64,000 nt of DNA. Source: Leptoclinus maculatus (lineage: Eukaryota; Chordata; Actinopteri; Perciformes; Stichaeidae). The position numbers were made by a program, and so were the translations under genes. The stretch lies in the NCBI GenBank assembly GCA_032191485.1, contig JAVDOI010000002.1, positions 8,237,120-8,301,119 on the forward strand, written 5' to 3'. The number at the start of each line of letters is the position of its first letter. Position 1 is the stretch's first letter. Below the pieces are notes generated by a model. The model was given only the letters and a program-made list of their open reading frames with translations, was not told the origin of the DNA and did no database searches. Positions 27,301 to 37,919 of the stretch are shown here, in pieces.

Positions 27301-28553
27301 AAACCGGTGGCATTTGCTGTGCGGACAAATGTTGGTTACAACCCCGGTCCCAGTGATGATGTTCCTGTGCAGGGCATGGCCATATCCTTCGAAGCCAAAG
27401 ACTTCTTGCACATTAAAGAGGTATGAAAAGACCAAAAGTGGCAGTGATGGTGGGTGGGAAGCCACTGAGGGATCATGTTTTATGCTCTCCTGTCAAAACC
27501 CTATTCAGGCTTTAGCAACAAGCTTCTAGAAGTGTAAATATGGTATGGAAATAGTGTTTGTAACTATGTCTAAAACCTTAATGCCATCAAATGCAGTTCA
27601 ATTTGCACTGGAAAATATTTCTAATTGTATATGTTTGGATGCTTTTATTCAACACATAGTGTTAAATGTTGATGTGTGTGAGCAGTAAAATGCCGGTATA
27701 TCATTGGTTTACGGATGCCTGTCTGTATGCAGAAATACAACAATGACTGGTGGATCGGACGCCTGGTGAAGGAGGGCTGTGAGGTGGGCTTCATCCCCAG
27801 CCCGGTCAAACTGGAGAACACCCGTCTGCTGCAGGAGCAGAAGATGAGACAAAACCGACTCAGCTCCAGGTAACCATGAAAAACCCTCAGCAGCTACAGT
27901 ATCAGCATCACAAATGACAACCCAGCTTTTTCAAACGGGGATTTGAAATACAATTTGCAGTGCAAGCGCTCCTAATACTGCTTTTTTTCACTTTTTGTAT
28001 TTATTAGTTTTTCCTCTACCAAAAGCTCACAACGGCACCTTGTCTTCTGAAAACTATGATGATCAGTGTCCGCTTTGCAGGAGGAAACCTAACAATTGCT
28101 TACTTGTATCATAAAATATAATATTTTTCTTATAAAAATATGAAGATGATGAGTACTATGCACTCAGTATTGTGAAGCTACCATTATCGTCTTTCTTTCA
28201 CCACGCAATCCGTTTTTTTTTTCCATTTCAGTAAATCTGGAGGAAGCTCCAGTTTGGACGTTGCCACTGGAACCCGCAGGCCCACCCCACCTGGCACAGG
28301 TGAGGTCAAGGGGATCTCCCTGTCAGCTGGCAAAATCGTGACTGTTTTTTGTGGGTGTTGGTGCAATCCTGACGGAGTGAGAAAGAGATCAGACAGGCGC
28401 CTGATATTTAGATGAAGATTTTAATTGGCTAGTTAGTCATGCGTGATGATGAATCACGCCGCTCCTCTGTGGGTTGCTGCGTGAAGTGAGTGAGGTCTTA
28501 GGTCTGTCATTTGCACACAGGACGGGACTGAAATAGAGCTGAGAATGTCTGGC

Positions 28554-28592
<39 letters not shown>

Positions 28593-31500
28593 TGTGTGTG
28601 CATCGCCCATTTGCCGAGACGACACAGAGCTGCTTCTCGGTATCCAGAGACACATCGGGAGAGATGGAAGTGCAAACATGGGGAAAATATTCAGATTGAA
28701 CGTTTTTTGTTTATCAAATAGAGCCACTGAACTCAATACTTGTATAATAGAAACCACATCTGTTTAATACACCCAGTAAGGGGCTGATCTGACTTAAAGG
28801 GTCATTTTAAAACATATATTTACATTATTCCTATGGTCTAAGGCAGTCCACAAATATTGGTAAACATGACTTGAAAAAGATGTTATAGATGACGCTGAAT
28901 GGTGTGTATATCGGCACATTTTCAGTTTCACAGCTGAGAACTCTACAGTAGAATTAAGCTCATTTGGGTAGAACAAAGAAGAAAATGTACATTCTTAGGG
29001 TCCACAAAGTCAGTCTCCCATTCATTGTCTATGGAGCAGCTCCAGACATTATACTTGATGTCAAGCAAGTTTGATACTTACTGACAGAGCAGCTCATGTT
29101 CATGAATGTTGATTGCGCTTACCTAGGCCATGGAAATAACATACTGGAATTCTTGATGTAGGGGGGTGTTCCCCTTTTAAAGCAAAAGTTTGACATATTA
29201 GAGAAATAACCTTATTTGTCTCCTGGGAAAAGAGTTAGAGATGATCGATACCGCTTTCATAACCTGTCTTAATAGTTTAGCTCGGACAGGGGGAAACTCC
29301 TGGTCCTGTTCAAAGGGAACAAAATCCACCCATCGGCACCTCTGAAGCTCACTAATTAAAACACCACATCTTGCTTGTTTAATCAGTGGAAAAACCAAAG
29401 TGTATGTATGTATGAGATATAACGCATCAATACATTAGCTTTGGGGGTGCCAGTAGGCAGATTTTGTTCCTGTTTGACACTGTTTTTAGTCTTTGTGCTG
29501 AGCTAAGACAACCAGCTGTAGCCTCATATATATATATATATCAGAGCGAGTGGTATCAATCTTGTCATCTCTCAACTCCAGGTAAGAAAGGGAATATCTA
29601 TTTACCCCCGCAGGCCTCGTCTGCCCCCCCCCTCCATACCAACCACATGTGCATCACCAACGATAATCCCAACAAGCACTTAATTCGAAACCCCAGCTTT
29701 CCTCTCAGCTTGATTCCTTCTTTTCTATCTACTACTTTCCTCCAGTTTCCTCCTTTACACGTCTACACTTCATGTTTTGTTGCTTTCTCGTCACACTGAA
29801 CCCACTCTCTGTTCATGTTGTTATACCCCACATCTGTGCCGTCCTCCATGATAATCTAGTGTGTTCTTTTTTTTTTTTTTAAACTCTTGTCAATGTTGTT
29901 TCCAGTTTAAACCCTACAATGCCACCTTCTTGTGATCTCAGTAAATGTCATCTTTTGCAATGTCCTCCATGCCTCTTTCTGGATGCTTCTCACATTCGTA
30001 CTTCTATTTACTCTTCCCCCTTTTGCTTTTGCTCTTCTATTATTTCCTCTTCTCTCATCCTCTTCTACTTTGCCTTGTCTTTCCCTTCCTTTTCTTCTTC
30101 CTTGTCTGTTCCTATCTCTGCACCGCTCGCCCTTACCCCTCATCAGCTCACGTGGACATGTCCAATGTGTCCTTTGACGTTGACCCGCTCGACCTGGATG
30201 CCGAGGAGCCCCCTGAGTCCCAGGGTGACCCTCGCTCCACCAAGGGCACGTCAGGCAGCGTAACATCCCCTCAGGCCAACGCCCACCGACTGCCCTTCTT
30301 TAAGAAGGTAACATTAGGGGCCCACGAACTCGCTTACCTTGCCAGCCTCCCTCCCGCATTTGTCCAAGATGTGCTCAGGTCTAATCCTCCTCTTCCCCGC
30401 TCACTAACCGCTCACAACTGAACTGTCCCTGCCGCTACTGTAGTTCCTGAATCTAACACTGTTTGGCCCCTCAGGCTCCGGTCACGACGGTTACTCTGAC
30501 ATTTGTTTGAATGTTTTGTTTCTGTGCTTGTCAGCTGGGAGAGGCCTTGAACTAACCGATGCACTCTGAAATGGCGGCTGCAGCGTACGAGTTTTGATCT
30601 GTTTTTAAAATGAAGTGGTGGCAGTCAGTGTAAACTCTGTTTTAACCAATTCAACAGCTCCTCTCCCCACTAACCCTAACCTGTCAATAACCAAATGTGC
30701 TCTTGTTGTTTTTTTTTGTCTCTTCTGGCTTTTGTGTGGAATGATATTGTAGGTGGCCCAGCTAAACAGAAACAGAAGTCGGTGAGTGTGGTTTGTTCTC
30801 AAAACTAACCCCTAACATTTCAGCTTCTTACTCCTCATCCTCTGTAAGAAACCAGTCCACAGAATATTTTTCTAGCACCGTTTAATGCTTCCTAGGACGC
30901 ATTACAGCATCAAATATTCACAGGATCATTTGTAAATCACGGTGACGCCTCTGTCATTTCCCCAGAGCTTGTATCACAGCTGTCAGTGTGCAGGTGCAGA
31001 TCCATCCCAGACCCTGTTAGTCAGAGTGTTAGACACGCTTTCGTCGCCATTTATGACGGTCACAGTAGCCCACAATCAGCTGTTTTTCAGCACAATTTGA
31101 ATCACACGTTTAAGGCTGCAGGATAAATGTGGATAACAATATCTCAACATTAGCATTTTGTAATAATGTGATTCTGTAGTATGGGATATGGTCAAAATGT
31201 GCACAGAGAAAATGATCTAGATACTTATTTATAATCACATATTAAAATGTAAAACTCCATTTTTATCTGACATAATGTCCAAGAAATATATACTGTAAGT
31301 TTTTAAGTATCTTAGCTCTGTTTTAGGAAATAAAATATCTTTTGTTTGCTGTAAACATGGCAACTGTAGTTGTAGTGTTTTAGAAGAATCAGATTGTACA
31401 GAGGGACAATAAACTGTAATATTGGACTATTATCCAGATCTGTATTACACCATCCTGCCTGTTACTCACCGCACTAAGCTGTGCACTGTGCTCATGTTAT

Positions 31501-34500
31501 TCAAAACCAATGAGCACTTTTATGTTGTGTTCGGTGCTCCAGCTCTGCCCCCTTTATAACACAAGAGCCATTTGGAAACTTTAAAAAAAATATATTTTTA
31601 GCTTCTGTGAATACAAAATGAGGTGAAATGAGCCTCCGTTGCTCTGCTTTATGTAATGTAATGGAGCGGTGGCACTCCAGCACTATCTCCTGCTTGAAGA
31701 GCTGCACAGCACACACACGGAGGAGGGGACGTGCTTGAAATACAGATCTAAAAAAAAAGACATCCAATTTGAATGTTCACAAGGTATATATATAGGACAT
31801 GTGACTGTTTCCCCCTCAATCTCATTGAAACACACTAAAGAGCACAAAGGCTTATGGAATCCTTAGAGATGAATCATTGCTTTCATGATTCATAACGTAC
31901 AAAAAAGCCTGAAGTTCATATGTGTCGTGTTTGTGTGTGGGTGTTGTATACAAATCTCTGTGATTTTTGACGTATATGACTTAAAAAAAGCCACAGACTT
32001 CCTGTATGTACAGGCTCTTTACATTCTGAAAGATTTCTGAAAATAGGACAAAAGACAATAAATAATGGGAACATGGAGGCAATCGCTCTGTAACTTGAGT
32101 GCAGATGCACAACAAAAGAGAAAAGTGTGAAGTATGACGCCTTTTTTTAGAGCAGCAGCTGACAGCCTAGCGTCTAGGTTTAATTACGGACACTTTAATT
32201 ATGTGAGACTGCAGACCGAGAAATAGAGTGCTATGCAGTGGGGAATTGATCCCTTTCTCCGAACATTCATAGGCAGTCAATAAAAAAACGACTGGACTCC
32301 CAGCGTCTGAAACTCACCATCCATCAATCTGCCCGCTCACAAGGGGGGAAGAGAGGGCTTTTGGGTTGATTTATGCGTGTCTGTACATCGGTGTGAGCTT
32401 TGTGGAACTGTTCTGAGAGTTACGGTCAGACGCAACATTGACTGCTTCACTCACCCCAATGTTGGGTGCTGTCTCTTTCTGGCCCAGATGGAGCATGTTC
32501 CCCCCTATGACGTGGTTCCCTCCATGAGACCCATCATCCTAGTCGGGCCGTCACTTAAAGGATATGAGGTAACGAGAAAAACTTGCAACATGTGCTTTTT
32601 TTTTTTTTACATCTAATTTCACTTCCATAGTTTGTTGTCTTACGCCTGGTGTTTTTCGTCTTCAGGTGACAGACATGATGCAGAAAGCACTCTTTGACTT
32701 TCTGAAACACAAGTTTGAGGGCAGGTAAGAAGGAGATCCTCTGCTCTTTACAGCCATTATGCACTGTAGGCTGTGCTTTAACTGGTTTCTAACCCGGTAA
32801 CGACTGGTGCACTGGATATCCGTTTCAGGATATCCATCACACGGGTGACAGCGGACATCTCCCTGGCCAAACGTTCAGTCCTCAACAACCCCAGCAAACA
32901 CACCATCATTGAGCGCTCGAGTACCCGCTCCAGCCTGGGTAAGACAACACACAGCCGCTTCAGCTCCGCACAAACCACAACCAAAGAAAACTGCCATTAA
33001 GTCTCCAGTTAAGACAATAATGACTCTTATTTTGCAAAAAATCAATATAGCAGTAAAGAGCAAGCCAATGGAAAGCATTTTTTTCATCACATCATGTTGC
33101 TAAACATCCATTTAAATACGTTTCACTATCTGTGTTTCATATCTTTATTGCTTTGTGTGTTTAGATAGATAGATAGATAGACTTTACATGGAATTTGTTG
33201 ACAATAAGGACAATATAGAATATGATCAGATCTATTCATTAATGTCCTTTTTTAGGGGCAGTTTGGTTTGCAGATTAGACACATTTGCAATTCCACACAT
33301 ACAAAAACATATTTACACATAAAAACTAAATGCCAAACAGTAAAAGGGTGTTTTTGTGATGCTGCAGGAGTTGAGACAATGAAGAAAAATATCGACAAGC
33401 ATGTCGATTTTTTTTGTAATTTGGGCATACTCAGCTAAAATCCTGGTGATAACACATGGTTTAGCTCCATGAATTAAATGTAATGAGGGCTGCCTGGCTT
33501 TTTGTGCCTCAACGCCGGCAACAGCTGTGACTGGACGAACTATGTTTTCAGGTTGTCTTGTGATGGGGATATCTCAGGTGGAGGGAATTTCTTCATATTT
33601 GACACAAACGTCCACCTGGACTCAAGGATGAACTGAAACACATTTTGGTTCCATAACTCATGAATTCAAGTGATGACATCTTGGACAGACATGGATGTAA
33701 ACTGCAACATGACTGGTTGGCAGAGGCATAGTTGGATATAGAATTGCACAATATATCTTTGACATACTGTCGTTCCATGTTAGAGAACATGTAGGTAGGT
33801 CATACAAAGAAAGTGTGAAGTATTCTTTTCCCCTTTTTATAGTCTGATCTGGCCTCCTCTTTCTTTCTTCATCCTGTCTTTTCTGCCCTTCAACCACCCA
33901 TCCTTCCTTCTCTCCCACCTCCTATCTTCTTCTTCTTCCACTCTTTATTGATTCAGACGTACTGGGTATGTATGCTCTCCTTGCAACCAAAACAATGAAG
34001 CCTCTCTCCTTCTTCACCCTCCCCTCTTCTCCTCACCATATTCATCATCTTGCTCATACATCGTTTGTCTGCCCGTCTGCTTGCCTGTCAGTTTCTCTGT
34101 TCCTCATGCTTCCGTGTGACAGCCTGTAGTCTCTCACAAAAAGAAAGGAATTGCGAAATCAAAGCCGAAAGAGATCTGTGGGAGGGCAGCAGGCCGGCTG
34201 GTGTCTGCTCTAAACTATGAGCGCGAATGAGCAGAGACATTTTTTTTTTTATGTGACCTACGAATAATGCTATCCATATATACTGTATGTGTGCAATCAT
34301 TCCCAAGGATAGCCTTTTATAGAAGCTGGACCTCGCCTCGTGCACTCTGTCTAGTCATGGCAAGTTTCTCTCTGCAGCCAAATCCAAATTTGCAAAAAGT
34401 CTTTGTTGAGGTTAATGGAAACCTTGCAAGCTATTTCTTTTATATGAGTTAAAGTTCACGTTTCTTATCACTCGGCAGAGCACTCTCCTGATTTAATTCT

Positions 34501-37500
34501 CAGCCCTCTGGAGGCTGCTGAAATGTGTGCAGCCCCCGTCTGTCCAAAGATTGCCTTGCCCCCGTTATCTCTCTCTCTGCCGCTGGGTTGGCAGCGCGCA
34601 CAGCTCGGAGGCGCTGAGGTTTGACCGGACAGGCGAGGAACAGTCTGGTTTCCCCGGTCTTAATCTCTCTCCTTACACATCAACAGGCTGATAAATACAC
34701 GGAGAGACTGTTCAAAAATGCTAAATAACAAGCTCGTATAGGCTGTAGTTGAGGAACAATGAAAGCAAAACACCCAAGCAATCCACAGATTTGAGTGGTT
34801 CACCTGATAATAATAATCACTGCTGTGCCCATTAGCGCTAACAACAACTAATGTTCCACCTAATTTGTTTTAATAGGGGTTTTATTTACATGGTGAGAAA
34901 TTGTGCTCTTATTGTTATTGATTACAAGTGCAACAGGCATCTCATTCTTAAGTGCCTCCCTCCTTTAAAATAAAAAAGCTCAGATGCACGTGAGGAAATC
35001 GTAAATGTTGGGAGGTGGCAACAGAATGAGGATGCTGCACTGCTCCATTTAGCTGTGCATAAATGGAACTTTAACTGTGATCCAATCTAATTCATACGCT
35101 TTTGAACAGTTTTTTTTTTCTAAAATCTTAATCATGCATGATAAAGTACAAACATGTTGGTTATGTACTCATGGCTGATACACAGTGCTGCATCTTCTCA
35201 AAGAGAGGGGTAGTTTACGCAATCGTTTTGCTGTCTCGCTGTATTGATGTGTCTTATCTGTGTCCCGGGCCTTCAGCGGAGGTGCAGAGTGAGATTGAGC
35301 GTATCTTTGAGCTGGCACGCACCCTCCAGCTGGTCGCTCTGGATGCAGACACCATCAACCACCCTTCTCAGCTGGCTAAGACCTCCCTGGCTCCCATCAT
35401 TGTCTATATCAAAATAGCCTCACCTAAGGTATGGCAACAGATGACAGATGATTTATTTATTTTTTTAGCAATGTACTAATGGTCTGTAATGCGTTCCCTG
35501 GATTCAAATTGCCTACCTACCCTTACATGCAACATAGTTTCAGAAGACAACGTGTTGTTGTCTCCCTGCAGGTCCTCCAGAGGCTCATCAAATCTAGGGG
35601 GAAGTCCCAGGCTAAACATTTAAATGTGCAGATGGTGGCAGCAGACAAGTTGGCCCAGTGCCCACCTGTGAGTTCTGCTTTGTGACTTTACTGATAAAAG
35701 ATCTCAAACTTTGTAGAATTTCTGAAAAAAAAAAACACATACATTTTGGTTCTGTAAAACCACCAAATCGTCATTTTTTTCTAATGTGCAGGAATTGTTT
35801 GACATCATCCTGGACGAGAACCAGCTGGAGGACGCCTGCGAACACCTGGCCGACTACCTGGAGGCGTACTGGAAGGCGACACACCCCCCGAGCAGCAACC
35901 CTCCCAACCCGCTGCTCAACCGTACCATGGCTACGGCGGCCCTGGCCGCCTCCCCTGAGCCCGTCTCCAACCTGCAGGTACAGGTGCTCACCTCCCTGCG
36001 CAGAAATATGGATATGTGGCCTGACATGGAAAGTGCTGTAGCCAATGAGGGGAAAGAGGACGAACATGTTCTCTGAAGTCCAGCAGAAAGGCGGGCGGGG
36101 ACTCCGGCAACTCAACCTCGACCCAGCAGCCTGCTCTCTTTACACTGAAGGAAAAGTGCATTGAAACCCTGTTCATGCTGTATATAGAAACACATTCACA
36201 CAAGCGCACCTGACACATTAATGAGCCAACATTGACACACGTGAACAGCTAGCTTTTAGAGCACCCACAAGAAAGATTAGGTCGTCTGTTTGCTTCGCTG
36301 CACTGTTTAAACTGTGAGAGCAGCTCAACTCAAACCACACTGGACTTAAGGAGCAACCCATAAGGCACCTCTGCCGTTGGGGCCCCCTCCATTTCGCTGT
36401 AATCAACAGTAAAATGATATCTGCAGCCCCCCCCCCCCTACCCCCACCCTGGCCTCTTTAGCTCGGTGGCCTCCTTTCTCCTGCACTTTTTTTTCTTCTT
36501 CGGAGGCTGAATCCAGTTTGCTGTCCTCCTCCGTGTTGCCATGGTACTGCCCCTGAAAACAGCAAGTCATGTCCGCCTCTTCAAACACAACTGCTTAGTT
36601 TGGTGGAGGCTGTTGCTAACACTCTGTCTACTTTAAACTTGTGTTGTAATCATTTTAACAGCAAAGTACTAATCAGCTGTGTCTCTATTCATACGTTACT
36701 AGTGGCTACACATCAGTTATGATGAGTTGCACAAAGCTTTTTATGTCACCCGCGCCACAATATTGCACCAAATGGCTGGAAACATGTTTTATATCTCCTT
36801 CTACCTTCCTTTTTATTGAGACGATCATTATAGAGGCGGCAACACAAATAGTCAGAGAACAACAAGAATCTAAGAGCCAATTGCACTTCGGATCTGTTGG
36901 TATTTCCTGATTTACGTAAAAATGGTTTCAGTATAAACACCCTGTGCTGCAGAGTTCAATTAATTACGTAATCATATAAAAGTCATATTGACATTTCTGC
37001 TTTTTTTTCCTGCCATGAGGTCAATCTGCCAGAAGGTGGCACTGTTGTAACGTTAGATTGAGTCTGCTTGTTGAATAACTTCTCTGATGTGTTGGTGTTT
37101 GCTGGTAGGTATCATGATTTTAAAAACAGTTAGTAAAACTAATCTGTTTGACTAATTTAATTATTGCTGTGTGCGCACGTGCATGTATGTTTATAAATGG
37201 ATTGTCAGTCATGAACACTGAAAACCACAGGTCCTTCAGCTGGAACATCTGTCTGATGTTGTGGTTCTGTATGCCCTGCCCCGTGCTAACCCTGCTGACT
37301 AACCACTGACAGTTTGGTTTTGCTCTGCTGTTTGTGTCTCTGCATGGTTGCTGTGTGGCATTGCTGTGGCTGGCTGCAGGGGCCGTACCTGGTGCACGGT
37401 GAGCAGAAGCGGGAAGGGCCTCTGAAAGAGTGCGGCGGGAGCGGCACCCTGCATGACTATCAGACAGACATTGGAGGAAAATCTCAGCAGCAGCAGCAGC

Positions 37501-37919
37501 AGCAAGCGTACCTGCGCTCCTCTCGTGGCCAGCTAAGGGGAGGAAGCGGCCGGGGGCTGTCGAGGCAAGACACCTTTGACTCTGAGACCCAGGGCAGCCG
37601 GGACTCTGCGTACACCGAGGCTGGCGACTCCTGCATGGACATTGAGACTGACCCCTACGAAGAGCCCGAGCCATACCGAGGCGGCGGGGGCAGCCGCCTC
37701 CACCTGGCGCAGCATCACGGCAGACAGGCGTCCTGGGAAGATGAAGGCGCCGAGCCGGACCAGGAAAACCTGAACCACCCTACGATGCCGAGCCAGACGC
37801 AGCCGCACGGACGCGCCAAGCTGAGGGAGCGTTACTGCCAGGACCCTGTGGACACCGAGGCCAACATGAGCCGCAACAAGAACCAGGACGACTGGGGGAG
37901 GGACGTCTACATCCGCTGA
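10503..37919 (+). CDS. cacnb1: Voltage-gated calcium channel beta-1 subunit
   Basis: Cytoplasmic auxiliary subunit that binds the alpha-1 I-II loop, promotes surface expression and tunes gating. Coding exons: 10503-10592, 15508-15594, 27007-27126, 27298-27420, 27733-27869, 28232-28299, then 7A 30147-30307 or 7B 30762-30781, then 32488-32568, 32666-32724, 32829-32938, 35277-35428, 35572-35667, 35792-35977 and 37380-37919. Every junction is GT-AG and phases close. With 7A and the long end this gives 669 aa; with 7B, 622 aa; with 7A and the short end, 522 aa. It starts [20 protein letters not shown] as beta-1 proteins do. The SH3 domain lies at about residues 100-170 ([34 protein letters not shown]), the variable HOOK follows, and the catalytically dead guanylate-kinase domain runs from about 265 ([19 protein letters not shown]) to about 470, including the alpha-interaction-domain groove. 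The C-tail has a six-glutamine run and ends GRDVYIR. The first two introns are 4.9 and 11.4 kb. Confidence 0.96.
15508..15594 (+). other. cacnb1: cacnb1 coding exon 2
   Basis: An 87-nt in-frame exon (TTCAG acceptor, GTAACG donor) encoding [20 protein letters not shown] and continuing to FVRQ, the basic-serine N-terminal segment typical of beta-1. It is isolated between a 4.9-kb and an 11.4-kb intron. Confidence 0.93.
16992..17157 (+). repeat. Direct duplication copy A plus CA tract
   Basis: About 125 bp of unique sequence followed by a CA run. It reappears with a few substitutions at 17818-18020. Shared landmarks are ATAGCCTTTTTTAG, CTTGAACAAC and CCTACGCAAGTGCAGGCTCA. Confidence 0.9.
17477..17512 (+). 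repeat. (TA)n microsatellite
   Basis: Perfect TA run lying directly before the dispersed repeat that starts near 17515. Confidence 0.9.
17515..17800 (+). repeat. Dispersed teleost repeat fragment
   Basis: Contains phrases I know from a repeat common in teleost genomes: GAGGCTGCCATACAAGGTGCC, here preceded by CATTCACCCATTCATAC, then GGGGTTCAGTATCTTGCCCA and CCGCCTGAGTCACAGC. The class is not assigned. It lies between the two copies of the local duplication. Confidence 0.5.
17818..18020 (+). repeat. Direct duplication copy B plus long CA tract
   Basis: Second copy of the unit at 16992-17157, with a CA run of about 76 bp against about 43 bp in the first. Confidence 0.9.
21200..21435 (+). repeat. 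Cluster of GT and CA microsatellites
   Basis: A GT run near 21205-21230 is followed by CA runs near 21305-21337 and 21399-21432. They are separated by short serine/leucine-like CT-rich sequence. These simple repeats create the long open frames seen nearby. Confidence 0.85.
25681..25753 (-). mobile_element. tRNA-derived SINE head
   Basis: On the minus strand a tRNA-like head reads CCCGGTGGCCTTGTGGTTAA (A-box region) and later GGTTTGATTTTGGC (degenerate B box) about 60 nt on. This is the layout of a tRNA-derived SINE. The body and tail are not clearly delimited. Confidence 0.6.
28555..28602 (+). repeat. GT microsatellite in cacnb1 intron 6
   Basis: GT run with one interruption, in the intron that precedes alternative exon 7A. 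Confidence 0.9.
29985..30146 (+). promoter_or_regulatory. cacnb1: Extended polypyrimidine tract before exon 7A
   Basis: About 150 nt of nearly uninterrupted C/T, rich in TCTT and CTTT words, ends at the CATCAG acceptor of exon 7A. Such long tracts are typical PTB-type binding regions at regulated exons. The regulatory role is inferred. Confidence 0.5.
30147..30307 (+). other. cacnb1: cacnb1 alternative exon 7A (muscle-type HOOK)
   Basis: 161 nt that keep frame with the single base carried from exon 6. It encodes a 54-residue acidic HOOK segment beginning [20 protein letters not shown] and ending RLPFFKK. This parallels the exon of skeletal-muscle beta-1a, whose HOOK also has an acidic DPLELE-like core and ends PFFKK. 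Confidence 0.9.
30762..30781 (+). other. cacnb1: cacnb1 alternative exon 7B (short HOOK)
   Basis: 20-nt exon encoding AKQKQKS when joined to the base carried from exon 6, the same peptide and size as the mammalian short HOOK exon. The donor is GTGAGTG. A competing acceptor 9 nt upstream (TTGTAG ending at 30752) would give a 29-nt version that is also in frame and adds three residues. It is mutually exclusive with 7A by family knowledge. Confidence 0.85.
33957..33965 (+). other. cacnb1: Candidate 9-nt microexon in cacnb1
   Basis: Nine bases, ACGTACTGG, between a strong acceptor (about 90 nt of pyrimidine then ATTCAG) and a consensus donor GTATGT. Both flanking introns are phase 1, so inclusion inserts Asp-Val-Leu between exon 10 (ending TRSSL) and exon 11 ([10 protein letters not shown]) without breaking the frame. 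I do not know this exon from mammalian beta subunits. Confidence 0.35.
35978..36076 (+). CDS. cacnb1: cacnb1 beta-1a C-terminal tail (extended exon 13)
   Basis: If the donor at 35977/35978 is not used, exon 13 reads on for 32 codons to TGA at 36074. The tail starts [10 protein letters not shown], as in the skeletal-muscle beta-1a C-terminus of mammals. With exon 7A the product is 522 aa, close to the 524 aa of mammalian beta-1a. In mammals this tail carries a Leu-x3-Leu-x2-Trp surface implicated in contact with RyR1 during excitation-contraction coupling. Here the corresponding residues are Leu, Met and Trp (SLRRNMDMW). Confidence 0.85.
   Translation, partial: VQVLTSLRRNMDMWPDMESAVANEGKEDEHVL
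37380..37919 (+). other. cacnb1: cacnb1 last exon, beta-1b C-terminus
   Basis: Encodes 179 residues plus TGA. It starts [10 protein letters not shown], contains a six-glutamine run at about 37487-37504, [20 protein letters not shown], an acidic [12 protein letters not shown] stretch, RQASWEDEG, and ends GRDVYIR. Mammalian beta-1b has the same motif order but a shorter tail. A minus-strand open frame of 184 codons over this exon is a GC-rich shadow. Confidence 0.93.

Noticed and set aside
29919..30421. Overlapping open frames around exon 7A
   Set aside because: They arise from the stop-poor pyrimidine tract and the exon itself. Only the exon 7A frame joins its neighbours in phase.
37120..37674. 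184-codon minus-strand open frame over the last cacnb1 exon
   Set aside because: It mirrors a GC-rich coding exon on the other strand, extends into AT-rich intron, and has no recognisable domain.
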